NCBI GenBank assembly: GCA_964409775.1
Contig: CAYPEI010000005.1
Location: 62,001-126,000 of the forward strand
Direction of reading: 5' to 3'
DNA length: 64,000 bases
Origin: JAHBXL01 sp964409775
GTDB taxonomy: Bacteria; Planctomycetota; Phycisphaerae; Phycisphaerales; UBA1924
This document shows positions 8,567 through 17,853 of this stretch, piece by piece. A program made the position numbers and the translations under genes. Position 1 is the stretch's first letter. Every line of letters begins with the position of its first letter. The notes under the pieces were generated by a model. That model searched no databases, had not been told where the DNA came from, and worked only from the letters and a program-made list of their open reading frames with translations.

Positions 8567-9733
8567 GTGCCCAACGCTCCCGAGACACCTTCGCGACACG
8601 ATCCAGTCGAACTCGGCCGCGAGGTGGTCAGCGCGTGCCTCGGCCTCGGCTTCGCCGCGGCGGGCATCGCCCGGGCCGAGCCATCGTCTCGTGCCGCGGA
8701 ACTGCACGAGTGGCTGGCCGCGGGCAAGCACGGCACCATGGAGTGGATGGAGGAGTATCTGGCCGAACGGTGCGACGTGACACGCATGCTGCCGGGAGCA
8801 AGGGCTGTGATCGTGGTCGCCGATGCATACGCCGCCCCCGGCGAGTCAGGACGTTCCGGGTGTGATGCGAAGACGGGGCGGGCGCTGGGCACGATTGCCC
8901 GGTACGCCCGCGGCGAGGATTACCACGCGGTGCTGAAACGCCGCCTGAAGCGGCTCGCCGACCGTCTGCGTCTGATCGCGGCGGGAGCGGGAGGTGGCGA
9001 GTTCCGGTCTTTCGTGGATACCGGTCCGGCGATGGAGCGCGAGCACGCGATGCGTGCGGGGCTCGGGTGGATCGGCAAGCACACGCTGCTCATCCATCCT
9101 GCGCGAGGGAGTTGGTTCGTGCTGGGCGGAATCGCGACGACGCTGGACATCACGCCCGCGCCCGATGCTTCGCCGGTGAGCGACCATTGCGGCACCTGCA
9201 TGCGGTGCATCGATGCCTGCCCGACGCAGGCCATCACGCCGTACTCCGTCGATGCAAGCCGGTGCGTTTCGTATCTGACCATCGAGCACGAAGGGCTGAT
9301 CGACCGGTCGCTGCACGAGGGGGTCGGGGATCGCCTCATCGGCTGCGATGTGTGCCAGGAGGTGTGTCCCTTCAACACGCACGAGCGTGCCGCAGCGAGC
9401 AGAGGCTCGCTCCCGCAGATCTGCCACGCCGTTCCGGTGAACGAGGCGTATTCCGCCGGCCGCGGCACGGGCGAGACGCTCCCGCTGCTGGATGTGCTTG
9501 GATGGACGGAGGCCGATCGCACGCGAGTGATGACGCTCTCGGCGGCCAAACGGGCATCGCTGGTGATGCTCAAGCGGAACGCGCTGATCGCGGCGGCGAA
9601 TCTGTTGGCGGAGGGAAAGGTGGCGACGGAGTCCGAATCTCTGCGATCCCGGATCATCGCGATCGCGTCGGACCCGCGCGAAGACGCGGTGGTGCGAGAA
9701 ACGGCACAGCAGGTCGCACTGCGGCTTGTGTGA
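8567..9733 (+). CDS. queG: epoxyqueuosine reductase
   Basis: This 388-residue protein is QueG, which reduces epoxyqueuosine to queuosine in the last step of tRNA wobble-base modification, using cobalamin and iron-sulfur clusters. Two ferredoxin-like cluster motifs are present: CGTCMRCIDACP and, later, CDVCQEVCPFN. The upstream GLGWIGKHTLLI phrase is characteristic of QueG, and a short helical C-terminal part follows. The frame is open up to a GTG at 8507, but that codon lies at the T-run of the preceding terminator, so the GTG at 8567 is preferred. It has no strong ribosome binding site. The gene is monocistronic here, and convergent with the next. Confidence 0.93.
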   Translation: MPNAPETPSRHDPVELGREVVSACLGLGFAAAGIARAEPSSRAAELHEWLAAGKHGTMEWMEEYLAERCDVTRMLPGARAVIVVADAYAAPGESGRSGCDAKTGRALGTIARYARGEDYHAVLKRRLKRLADRLRLIAAGAGGGEFRSFVDTGPAMEREHAMRAGLGWIGKHTLLIHPARGSWFVLGGIATTLDITPAPDASPVSDHCGTCMRCIDACPTQAITPYSVDASRCVSYLTIEHEGLIDRSLHEGVGDRLIGCDVCQEVCPFNTHERAAASRGSLPQICHAVPVNEAYSAGRGTGETLPLLDVLGWTEADRTRVMTLSAAKRASLVMLKRNALIAAANLLAEGKVATESESLRSRIIAIASDPREDAVVRETAQQVALRLV

Positions 9734-9736
9734 GTA

Positions 9737-10915
9737 TCAGGCCTTTGAGCCCCTTGGCCGCACGAAGAGCCGTGCGAGCAGCACCATCGCGAGCCCGGGC
9801 ACGAGCCAGAACTCCCGGCGCTCGATGAAGCCCATCCAAAAGAAGGGCGCGGCGATGCCGATCGTTGCCCAGAACACGCGCATGACGTGCTGCGGCTGCG
9901 GCGGCGACGACCGCTGCGGGATCATGACCAGCCAGACGTACGCAGGAAAGACAAGCCCGTAGAAGGCCATGAACGATCGGTACACGACCTCGTGGGGATC
10001 CAGACGGGCATGCCCCGGAAGCCAGGCGGTGATCAGGGCGATGACGCCGGCAACGATCATGACAAAGGCGAGCCGCGGCGCGGTCCACCTGCCGACGCCA
10101 AGCGGACATCGGGCCTGCACAGTGCAGGTGTAGGCGAGTTGCAGGCCCATGTGCGTGGCGATCATAGTGATGGCAACGCCGCCCGGGCCTCCCCGGCTTA
10201 CGAGCAGTGCCAGCAGCCAGTCGGAGTACACGAGCGTGAAGCCGATCAACGCCAGAAACAGGATGCCGAAGCCGAGCGAGAATGCCCATCGTGCTTGAAG
10301 TGAACTGGTCTGCCGGCGTGCAAAGTGGAAGGTCGGATCAAGGTAGGGGCAGAGCGCAAACCCGAACATGCAGACAGGGGCAAGCCACATCAGGCTGTCG
10401 CTGGTCCAGATGTGCTCGGGGGCGATTCGCGGTGCATCCGCCTGGGCGATCGCGAAGGCCGCGAAGGCGATCGACAGCAGCCACGCGACAATCCCAACCC
10501 TCGGCCAGAGGCCGAGGATCACGCCGGCAACCAGAGCGAACACCACGGGCAGCCTGTTTGTCATTGGGCCGACCAGCCCCTGCCCCTGCAGCGGTGGCGC
10601 CAGGTACGTCATCAGAAACCACAACTGAAACACCACGGTGACCACTCGGAACCACTCGATCGCGTTCGCGTGGTCCCGCACGATCCGCTCGCTCATGCCG
10701 TCGCGCAGCACCCATCCCATCGCCGCCGCGCCGATGACGTTGGGAACGGCGAACACCACCCAGCCCATGATGCCGTAGTCACGCACGAGCAGCACCGGCA
10801 GGAACATGCCGATGCACCACGTCCACGAGCACGCGAGATACGCCGCCCAAAGCACGACCTCGACCCAGGCGGGTCGGCCTGAAACGGGGGGCTGTGAAGG
10901 TCCGCGGGCGATCAC
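9737..10915 (-). CDS. polytopic membrane protein, uncharacterised
   Basis: This 392-residue protein has about ten to twelve hydrophobic segments spread over its length, starting at about residue 20 (VVLWAAYLACSW) and ending at about 380 (LVPGLAMVLLARLF). It is therefore an inner-membrane protein. The loops are short, and a few (FAVPNVIGAAAMGW) faintly recall sodium-solute symporters, but I cannot place it in a family. GTG 10915 is the only plausible start, since the next Met lies within the first membrane segment. It follows the DUF4442 gene by 15 bases, so it is the last gene of a leftward group. Confidence 0.75.
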   Translation of the reverse strand: MIARGPSQPPVSGRPAWVEVVLWAAYLACSWTWCIGMFLPVLLVRDYGIMGWVVFAVPNVIGAAAMGWVLRDGMSERIVRDHANAIEWFRVVTVVFQLWFLMTYLAPPLQGQGLVGPMTNRLPVVFALVAGVILGLWPRVGIVAWLLSIAFAAFAIAQADAPRIAPEHIWTSDSLMWLAPVCMFGFALCPYLDPTFHFARRQTSSLQARWAFSLGFGILFLALIGFTLVYSDWLLALLVSRGGPGGVAITMIATHMGLQLAYTCTVQARCPLGVGRWTAPRLAFVMIVAGVIALITAWLPGHARLDPHEVVYRSFMAFYGLVFPAYVWLVMIPQRSSPPQPQHVMRVFWATIGIAAPFFWMGFIERREFWLVPGLAMVLLARLFVRPRGSKA

Positions 10916-10930
10916 AGGGCGAGTGTATCG

Positions 10931-11761
10931 TCACTCGGCCTTCGGCTCGGGCAGGGTCTCGGCCTTCCGCTCGGCTTTGTTCTTGTGGTGCGCCTTGGGC
11001 GTGACGTGGAAAGTCGCGTTGCAGCGGCCGACGCGCCGTTCGCGCTCGGGCGTGCTGCCCAGTTTGCCCGCCTTGCCGATCATCTGCACGATGTCCAGGT
11101 CCACCGTGATGTTGAACTCGCCCTTGTGCGCGAGGTGGGCCTGGATGTCATCCCGCGGCGTAATCCGGTACAGCGCCGGCCCGAAGCAGGGGCGGAGAAA
11201 CCGGTACGTCAACTCCTTGCACACCACGGTGTAGTCGCCCCCGCACACGCCGAACACGTACATGCCGCCGGCGATCTCGGAGTTGCCCAGCAGCGCCGCC
11301 CCGGCCATCGCGTTGTACCAGTTGCGGTTGAACCGGCGGAACGGGAGCACCGCTTGGAAGGTGTTCCCGTCCACACGCTTCATCTTGATGCCGCTGCGGA
11401 ACGCGAACGGCAGCCAGATCAGGCTGCACACCCGGTGCCAGAAGTTGTTGCGGGTCGAGAGCCGCGACAGGAAGGCCTCGATGCGGTCGAACACGGAGCG
11501 CTTCGGCCGGCCCTTTGCCGTTGGGTTGGCGGCACGCTCGTTCAACTCGATCGAAGAGACGACGGCCGGCGTGCCCGTGGCTCCACCATTGACGGAGCCC
11601 GGTGAAGATTGTTCCCCGCTCTCCGGAGCCGTGCTGGTTGTGGGTGTGGCGGTCGGCGTCACCGATCCTGTTCCTCCGTGGACGGCCAGATCATATCCGG
11701 CCGGTGGAGGGCTCCGGTTCTCGTGCCCCCAATCCCCCGGTCCCTGCCGGTCATGACGCAC
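10931..11761 (-). CDS. DUF4442-type hotdog-fold protein (possible thioesterase)
   Basis: This 276-residue protein has a disordered Thr/Ser/Gly-rich N-terminal part (to about residue 75), then a hotdog-like domain. The phrase LPFRRFNRNWYNAMAGAAL followed by ...TYRFLRPCFGPALYRI and an FNITVDLDI strand matches DUF4442 relatives of PaaI thioesterases. In such enzymes the substrate is an acyl-CoA or acyl-carrier thioester; the substrate here is unknown. The C-terminal tail is Lys/Glu-rich. The GTG start at 11761 overlaps the end of the upstream hydrolase gene by 11 bases. A later start is possible, because the N-terminal region is low-complexity. Confidence 0.65.
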   Translation of the reverse strand: MRHDRQGPGDWGHENRSPPPAGYDLAVHGGTGSVTPTATPTTSTAPESGEQSSPGSVNGGATGTPAVVSSIELNERAANPTAKGRPKRSVFDRIEAFLSRLSTRNNFWHRVCSLIWLPFAFRSGIKMKRVDGNTFQAVLPFRRFNRNWYNAMAGAALLGNSEIAGGMYVFGVCGGDYTVVCKELTYRFLRPCFGPALYRITPRDDIQAHLAHKGEFNITVDLDIVQMIGKAGKLGSTPERERRVGRCNATFHVTPKAHHKNKAERKAETLPEPKAE

Positions 11762-12800
11762 GCACCGGTTCGGGAATCAGGTCAAACCAGCCCTTCGCAT
11801 TTGCACGAACCCGGAACATCGGGTTCCCCGGCTCATGGTCGAGGCACAGGACCCAGTCTCGCGCGGCGGCCTCGGTGAGGAACCAGCGACGGGTGACCAT
11901 TGAGGTGTATGGCTCCACGTCGTAGGCGAGGGAGTATGCCGCGCCGAGATGGGCCGCGGTGGGCATCACATCCGGCGTGAAGACGATCGTCCGGCCCGCG
12001 CCCATGGGCGAGTCAGGTTCACGGAACTTCACGGCCTGCTGCCCCCACGTGTGCCCGGGAACGTTGAACACCGTAATGCCCCCGCCCGGCCACAACTCCG
12101 TCTCCCGAAGTTCGAGCGGCACCGGCGGGGCCTCGTCGCGATCGGGCGTGTACCCCGGAATGAACGGCCGCGGCGAGTCCACGAGCCTCACCTGCCCCTC
12201 GACCGGCAACAGGTGATCGGGGTAATACGTCTTGGTCATCACCGAGCGGTTGGCGAGCGCATCGCGCCACTCGCGTTGCTGCACATACACCCGCGCGTTC
12301 GGGAACGTCCGCTTGCACCCGCCGCGGGCCGTCGAGCCGCCGCCGCCGTCCTCGCCCTTCCAGTCCGGAGCCTCGCCCTCGCGGCAGAGCCGCGTGAGCC
12401 CGCCGGCGTGATCAAAGTGCAGGTGGGAAACGACCACCGCGTCGACCGATTCCGGCGCGACGCCCGCCTCGGCAAGCGCGGTGATGATCGATCGGTTTTC
12501 AAGCTCGAACACCTCTCGCATCTTGGCGTCGAGTTTGTCCCCTGAGCCAGTCTCGATCAGTATGCGACGGGGCGTCCCTGGCGGCGTGTTCTCGCAGCCA
12601 CCCGCCAGATCGAGCAGCAAGCAGTTGTGCTGAACGGCGATTCGGCCACGATCGTCGGTGGGAACCTGCCGCGACCAGACCACCCGTGGAATCAATCCGA
12701 ACATTGATCCGCCGTCGAGTTTGAACTGCGCTGCGCGCAGCAGTCGCACGTTGTAGCGAGCGCCGGGAACGGAACCCTGGAGTGATGTCTGGCTGTCCAT
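11751..12800 (-). CDS. metallo-beta-lactamase-fold hydrolase
   Basis: This 349-residue protein has the metal-binding motif HLHFDH (in VVVSHLHFDHAGGL) and a later His in the VPGHTWGQQAV segment, followed by an Asp in FTPDVMPTAAHL. It is a metallo-beta-lactamase-fold hydrolase, of the broad class that includes lactonases and glyoxalase II; the substrate is unknown. It starts at ATG 12800, only 12 bases after the end of the porin-like gene, and its stop overlaps the start of the hotdog-protein gene. The group therefore looks like one operon. Confidence 0.85.
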   Translation of the reverse strand: MDSQTSLQGSVPGARYNVRLLRAAQFKLDGGSMFGLIPRVVWSRQVPTDDRGRIAVQHNCLLLDLAGGCENTPPGTPRRILIETGSGDKLDAKMREVFELENRSIITALAEAGVAPESVDAVVVSHLHFDHAGGLTRLCREGEAPDWKGEDGGGGSTARGGCKRTFPNARVYVQQREWRDALANRSVMTKTYYPDHLLPVEGQVRLVDSPRPFIPGYTPDRDEAPPVPLELRETELWPGGGITVFNVPGHTWGQQAVKFREPDSPMGAGRTIVFTPDVMPTAAHLGAAYSLAYDVEPYTSMVTRRWFLTEAAARDWVLCLDHEPGNPMFRVRANAKGWFDLIPEPVRAS

Positions 12801-12812
12801 GGTCGGCGGAGC

Positions 12813-13805
12813 CTAGAAGCGGAACGAGGCGGTGAATCCGATGAACATCGCAGGGTCGGTGTTGTCTTCCGCAAGTTCGGTACCGGAGGAGTTATCCAGC
12901 GAGAGTTCCTGCCAGACGATTGCGCCGCCGTACGCGCTCAGCGTGATCTTCTCCGTGGGCTTGAAGACGACACCAAGGATCACGGGCACACGCTCGTCCC
13001 GGGCGACTCCGTCGGGGATCGGCGAGTCGTCGGCGAGCCGGTAGTCGCGGGCCTCCCACGAGGCGCCCAGCGAGACCGACCACCGCTCATCGATCGCGGC
13101 GTTTAGCCGAAGTCCCGCTCCCGGACCGGAAGTGGAGAGCGTCACCCGCGGCGAGACCTTCCACTCAAAGCCGATGATGGGCAGAAAGAGCGCGTTGTCC
13201 TCGATGCGGGTCTTGCCCTGCACGCCCCCGGTCATGGCGAAGTTCTCGCTGAACGCGTAGCGCACGCCGAAATACCCGCCAAAGGTTGTCGCATCGCCTA
13301 CATCCGCGCCCGACTCACCCGCCACTTCGACAATCCCGCCGCCGAGGATGCCCCACTGCTGGTCGATCGCGTAGAACACGCCCGGCGCGATGCGGAAGCG
13401 GTACACGTCGTTGAACGGGTCGTCGAACAGCCCGGCCGAAGGGCCCGAGTCGAACTCGTACCACGACGCCTCAAAGTCGGTGTTGAGCGCAAACTTCAGA
13501 CGCTCATTGACCGGCACGGCCAGATCGAGCATCAGCCCGGCCCGCGCGATGGACACATCCGCCGCGGCGTCATCCAGCGAGGTCTGGAACGAGTATTCAA
13601 ATCTCGGCCGGACATCGAGCGTGAACGCGGCCGCGGTGGACGGACGCGGAACAAGTTGTGTCGGAGATTCCACCGGCGGCACAGACACGGCTTTCTCGGG
13701 CGGAGGCGGCTCGGCTGAGGCTCCACCGTCCTGCGCCTTCGAAGGCGGAGTGAGCAGAGTTATTCCGAGCAGCGGACAGAGCAACAGTGGAGAAAACTTG
13801 GTCAT
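12813..13805 (-). CDS. porin-like outer-membrane beta-barrel protein
   Basis: This 330-residue protein begins with a signal peptide (start ATG 13805, KFSPLLLCPLLGITLL, cleavage after about residue 21 at SKAQ). A Pro/Glu/Ser-rich spacer follows, then repeated amphipathic strands such as RPRFEYSFQ, AFSENFAMTGGV and SVSLGASWEARDY. It ends in FTASFRF; a terminal Phe is the usual outer-membrane assembly signal. It is probably an outer-membrane barrel, but no specific transport role can be inferred. It lies 68 bases downstream of the VWA gene and 12 bases upstream of the hydrolase gene. Confidence 0.75.
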   Translation of the reverse strand: MTKFSPLLLCPLLGITLLTPPSKAQDGGASAEPPPPEKAVSVPPVESPTQLVPRPSTAAAFTLDVRPRFEYSFQTSLDDAAADVSIARAGLMLDLAVPVNERLKFALNTDFEASWYEFDSGPSAGLFDDPFNDVYRFRIAPGVFYAIDQQWGILGGGIVEVAGESGADVGDATTFGGYFGVRYAFSENFAMTGGVQGKTRIEDNALFLPIIGFEWKVSPRVTLSTSGPGAGLRLNAAIDERWSVSLGASWEARDYRLADDSPIPDGVARDERVPVILGVVFKPTEKITLSAYGGAIVWQELSLDNSSGTELAEDNTDPAMFIGFTASFRF

Positions 13806-13873
13806 GCGGTACTCATGGATGCGGATTGCCGGGGTCTTGGTGCGTGGTTCGTCATCGGTCGGCGGTGTCCATC

Positions 13874-16021
13874 TCAGCCGCGCATCCGCCAAGCGTACAC
13901 GAACCACTCGACCGTCAACGGGAGAATCGCCGCGAGCACGAACCAGTGCCAGATTTCACGCGGGCCGCCGTCGGTCACACCGGGACCGGAGGCGACTCCG
14001 CCGGGAAGGTCGCCCGCTTGAAGTTGCGGCACAAGCCGGGTTTCCCGTTCGCTCAGCATGTTCACGATGACCGTTTCCGGATCGGCCGGTCGGCCGTTGT
14101 CGGTTCGAAGCCTGTAGAGGCCCGCTCTTGGAATCGGCCCGATGCTCACGATTCGGTCTGTCGCACCCCGCAGTTCATACTTGAAAACGACTCCGCCCGA
14201 AGCGGTCACCGCACGTGTTCCTTCCGGAACCGTGACGCGGATGGGCTGCGTGGTCGTGTGCCCGATCCCATCGCTCGAGGAACCGATCGCCGATCCGCCC
14301 AGGTAGCCGATCGCGTTGCTGATGAAGAGCGGGAACGAGACATCGGGACCCCAGTTCGACCGCGAGAGGTCGAATGCGACGACAAGCCTGCGCAGCGTGT
14401 TCCCGGAAGTGGCCTTCTCCGAGACCTCGGCGACCAGCGGTCCCGTCGAACCATCGACGATTGATGTAAACACATGGTTGCCCACACCGGCCGATGCGTC
14501 CGCCGGCAGTTCGATGCTCGCCGCGGGCGCTACCAGCAGCGTGTCCAAGCCCACGAACTGGAGTGCAGGGTGCTCACGCCTCCACGCCAGCGCGATCGCG
14601 GTGCTCGCGGCCGCGGCCTCGTTCTCGATGCGCACGCCCAAAGAAGGCAATCCCGCGCCAAAACTCAGCGAAGGGAGTGCCGGCGCCTCGCCCGCTCCCG
14701 GCTCCACGCGATCAAACACCACGATGTCCGCTCCGGCGAACGGGCTGAGTGGTGTGGGAGCGCCGGGGGCGGGCTTCACGGCACGGATGGCCGAGCCGGG
14801 GATCACGCGCAGACTGGCGGGTTCCGTCGCTTCCAGCGCCTGGAGCAGAAACAGATCCGGCTCGGGGGCGCTCGCCGGCGCAGAGGGATCGGGCGCGACC
14901 ACGAGAATCCGTGGCCGCCACGGCGGTCCGATGATCACCCCCGCTGCGTCGTCGCACGCGAGAACGTCCGGGCGAGAGATGGAAACGACCAGCGGCCGCG
15001 GCTGGTTGCTCGGTGGAGGTCGAATGGCGAACACCGCGGCGGCCTCTCCCGACGCAGCCGTTCCGGGCTCCAATGTTGCGGCCGGGAGCGTCAGGCTCGT
15101 GACGCCACCGGGCGGAATCTCGCCGTCCACGGTGCACCGCACCGTCACCGACACCTCGGCCGGACCGGAGTTGACCAGCCTCGCGAATACGCGGATCAGG
15201 CCTTGGTCGTCGGGGTCATACCTGGCGCTGGTGGCGACGATCCCTATGTTGTCGATGGCGGGAGCCGGGGCGCCGCCTTCCGCTCGACGCGGAACCAGCA
15301 GCATCATGGGCCAGATGCCTCGGCGTTGTTGGGCGGTGGGCGGGTCGAGGACTCCGTCGGTCACGAGGTAGACGGCTGGCGCCGCGGAGCCGGCCTCATC
15401 TTCTCGCGCGGCATCCGAAGTCATGGCATCGATCAGGCGCAGGGCCGCCCCGAGATCATCGGGTTGATCGGTCTGTGCGACCGACTCCACGGCATCGCGG
15501 AGTTCCCGGAGGTCGGTCGTGAATCCCGTCAGCGCCTGCGGCGCCGACGCCATCGACATCACCATGCACCGCGGCCGCGCTCCGCCCGCGCCCGCGCGGC
15601 CGATGGACTCGATCAGGTCGAATGCGCGGTCCTTCGCGGCCGCGAGCCGAGTCCGGGGAGAGCCGCCGGTCGCAGCGGCAGAACTCGGTGAGTGGGGGGG
15701 CATGTCTGTAGCGCCCATCGAGCCCGAGCAGTCGATGATGATCACCACGCGCGACCCGGCGGCGCCGCCGGACCCGATCGCCGGCCTGGCCACCGCGATG
15801 AGCAGGCATGTAAGCGCGGCGAGGTGCAGCAGCAGGAGCGCCGACCAGCGGATCATCCGCAGGGGAACATTAACCTGCAGGTCTCTGGCGGCCTGTTCCC
15901 ACAGGAGCGTCGAACTGACGCGCAGCGGTCGCCGGCGGAGCCGCAGAAAATAGAGCGCCAGGAGCGCCGGCAGAGCGATCGCCGCGCCGACAATCCCCGC
16001 TGCCGGAGCGAGAAATGTCAT
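13874..16021 (-). CDS. BatA/VWA-type membrane protein
   Basis: This 715-residue protein has the BatA-like N-terminal arrangement: a membrane segment at about residues 8-26, an RLRRRPLRVSSTLLW linker, and a second membrane segment at about 60-78. A von Willebrand factor A domain follows with an intact MIDAS motif (DCSGSMG at residues 97-103). The central part has an immunoglobulin-like stretch, and a further membrane helix lies close to the C-terminus (HWFVLAAILPLTVEWFVYAW). Related proteins occur in Bat operons linked to stress tolerance and to MoxR ATPases, but no moxR gene is here. The ATG at 16021 overlaps the rlmE stop by four bases, so the two are translationally coupled. Confidence 0.85.
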   Translation of the reverse strand: MTFLAPAAGIVGAAIALPALLALYFLRLRRRPLRVSSTLLWEQAARDLQVNVPLRMIRWSALLLLHLAALTCLLIAVARPAIGSGGAAGSRVVIIIDCSGSMGATDMPPHSPSSAAATGGSPRTRLAAAKDRAFDLIESIGRAGAGGARPRCMVMSMASAPQALTGFTTDLRELRDAVESVAQTDQPDDLGAALRLIDAMTSDAAREDEAGSAAPAVYLVTDGVLDPPTAQQRRGIWPMMLLVPRRAEGGAPAPAIDNIGIVATSARYDPDDQGLIRVFARLVNSGPAEVSVTVRCTVDGEIPPGGVTSLTLPAATLEPGTAASGEAAAVFAIRPPPSNQPRPLVVSISRPDVLACDDAAGVIIGPPWRPRILVVAPDPSAPASAPEPDLFLLQALEATEPASLRVIPGSAIRAVKPAPGAPTPLSPFAGADIVVFDRVEPGAGEAPALPSLSFGAGLPSLGVRIENEAAAASTAIALAWRREHPALQFVGLDTLLVAPAASIELPADASAGVGNHVFTSIVDGSTGPLVAEVSEKATSGNTLRRLVVAFDLSRSNWGPDVSFPLFISNAIGYLGGSAIGSSSDGIGHTTTQPIRVTVPEGTRAVTASGGVVFKYELRGATDRIVSIGPIPRAGLYRLRTDNGRPADPETVIVNMLSERETRLVPQLQAGDLPGGVASGPGVTDGGPREIWHWFVLAAILPLTVEWFVYAWRMRG

Positions 16022-16692
16022 GCCTGCCGGTCCTGCGCCGGGTTCGCTCGCACGCCGGCAGACGGCGCTGGACCGGCTACTGCCGGTCGGAAGCCCTTGG
16101 CGATGATGAACATCTCGCGCGAGGCGTCGCGGCTGGCTTCGGGCTTGAAGCCCTTGACCTCCGAGAACAGTCTCTGGGTTTCGCGGAGCAGGGCGGGGTA
16201 CTCCTCGCCCTCGAAGACCTTCATCACCAAGTGCCCGCCCGCGCGAAGCACCGCCGGGCACAACTCCAGCACCCTGCGGCACAGCGCGATCGAGCGGAAG
16301 TGATCGACCATGCCGCCCCCGCCCCCTTCGGTGCTCGGGGCCATGTCCGAGATGACCGCGTCGAACGCGGCCGTCTGGTTGGGCGAGGCAGGGAGCAGGT
16401 CGGCGGCGCTGAGTTTGAAGACATCCCCGACATGCGCCCTGGCGTTGGGGGGCAGGCTGATCGTGACGGCCTTCAGGTCGACCCCGACGACCAGTCCGCG
16501 GGATCCCACGCACTCCGAGGCCACCTGCAGCCACGACCCGGGTGCGCATCCGAGGTCGAGCACGCGGTCGCCCTTCCGCAGGACCTGTCGCTTCTGGTTG
16601 ATCTCCTTGAGTTTGTAGGCGGAGCGCGCGGCGTACCCCTCTTCCTTCGCCTGCTTGAAGAACCGGTCGTGGAGTTTGCGCACTTCTCCCAT
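16018..16692 (-). CDS. rlmE: 23S rRNA (uridine 2'-O)-methyltransferase, RlmE/FtsJ family
   Basis: This 224-residue protein is an RrmJ/FtsJ-type methyltransferase, which in E. coli methylates the 2'-OH of U2552 in 23S rRNA. The SAM-binding motif VLDLGCAPGSW is at residues 44-54. The catalytic tetrad K-D-K-E is complete: Lys27, Asp116 (SDMAP), Lys158 (MKVFEG) and Glu193. The length is close to the usual 209 residues, with a short Ala/Pro tail. It is divergent from the YhaM-like gene and is the first gene of the leftward group, overlapping the VWA gene by four bases. Confidence 0.95.
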   Translation of the reverse strand: MGEVRKLHDRFFKQAKEEGYAARSAYKLKEINQKRQVLRKGDRVLDLGCAPGSWLQVASECVGSRGLVVGVDLKAVTISLPPNARAHVGDVFKLSAADLLPASPNQTAAFDAVISDMAPSTEGGGGGMVDHFRSIALCRRVLELCPAVLRAGGHLVMKVFEGEEYPALLRETQRLFSEVKGFKPEASRDASREMFIIAKGFRPAVAGPAPSAGVRANPAQDRQA

Positions 16693-16775
16693 GTGCCGGA
16701 TCGTAGTGCCCGAAGCGGTCTGTCCGTCCGACTCCGGCCCTACGATTGTCGGATTCCGAATCCGAAGGAGACTCG

Positions 16776-17816
16776 ATGCCCGCTACCGACCGATCCACGC
16801 CCGCCGCGCCCGCCCGCCGATGCATCTCGCAGTTCGCTCCGTCCGAGCGGGTCGAGGGCACATTCGCCATCAGCAACGCGCAACTCGGCCGGACCAAGCA
16901 GGACAAGGCGTTCCTCAAGTGCCTGATCAGCGACAAGACCGGGCAGTTGCCGGCGCGGATGTGGTCGATCGATCCGGAGTATTTCAAGCGACTGCCGACC
17001 GACGGCTTCGTCTGGCTCGAGGGCGAGACGCAGCCCTACCAGGGCGAGTTGCAGTTGATCATCCAGAACATCGAGGCGGTCGAACCGACCCCGGAGATGC
17101 TCCGGGAGTTGATCCCGTGCTCGACGCGCGACCCGGAAGAGATGTTCCGTGAACTCACCGCGATCCTCGGCACGCTGGCTCACCCGGCTGCCCGGGCGCT
17201 GGCGGGCATCTACCTTGCCGACGAGCAGTTGATGGATGCGTTCAAGCGATGCCCGGCGGCCAAGAGCATGCACCACGCCTATCTCGGCGGGCTGCTGGAG
17301 CACACCCTCGCCCTGCTGAACCTCGCAAGCGCGGTCTGCCCGCTCTACCCCAAGATCAGTCGCGACGTGGTCATGCTCGGTCTGTTCCTGCACGACCTTG
17401 GCAAGACCCGGGAGTTGGTCTATGACCGCACCTTCGGTTACAGCGACCGCGGCGAGTTGATCGGCCACATCGTCGACGGCGCGATCATGCTCCACGACAA
17501 GGCGCAGCAGGTCATGCGAGCCACCGGCCAGCGCCTGCCGCGGAACCTCGTCGTCGTCCTCCAGCACATCATCCTCTCGCACCACGGCGTGCCCGAGTTC
17601 GGCGCCGCCAAGGTCCCGATGAGCCCCGAGGCGCTGCTGGTCTCCATGCTCGACAATCTCGACGCCAAGATGTTCATGTCCCTTACCGCGGCACGCCCGG
17701 AGCGGGCGGTCACCGATGCCGCCGATCAGACCGGCGAAGTTCTCCGGGGCAACTTCACCGAAAAGCAATGGGCGCTGGAAACCAAACTCTTCCGCCCCGA
17801 CCCGCTCGCGGATTGA
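16776..17816 (+). CDS. YhaM-like 3'-5' exoribonuclease, OB and HD domains
   Basis: This 346-residue protein has an N-terminal OB-like nucleic-acid-binding domain (about residues 25-105; ISDKTGQLPARMW is typical) and a C-terminal HD domain. The metal ligands are visible at His166/167, His176 (LLEHTL) and His206-Asp207 (FLHDLGK). This is the architecture of YhaM, a 3'-5' exoribonuclease of Gram-positive bacteria. The ATG at 16776 is preferred because GAAGGAG lies just upstream. It is followed after 37 bases by the Lon-N-like gene. Confidence 0.85.
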   Translation: MPATDRSTPAAPARRCISQFAPSERVEGTFAISNAQLGRTKQDKAFLKCLISDKTGQLPARMWSIDPEYFKRLPTDGFVWLEGETQPYQGELQLIIQNIEAVEPTPEMLRELIPCSTRDPEEMFRELTAILGTLAHPAARALAGIYLADEQLMDAFKRCPAAKSMHHAYLGGLLEHTLALLNLASAVCPLYPKISRDVVMLGLFLHDLGKTRELVYDRTFGYSDRGELIGHIVDGAIMLHDKAQQVMRATGQRLPRNLVVVLQHIILSHHGVPEFGAAKVPMSPEALLVSMLDNLDAKMFMSLTAARPERAVTDAADQTGEVLRGNFTEKQWALETKLFRPDPLAD

Positions 17817-17853
17817 GCATCGTCGCCGCGACCATGATCTCAGGGGTTCGACC

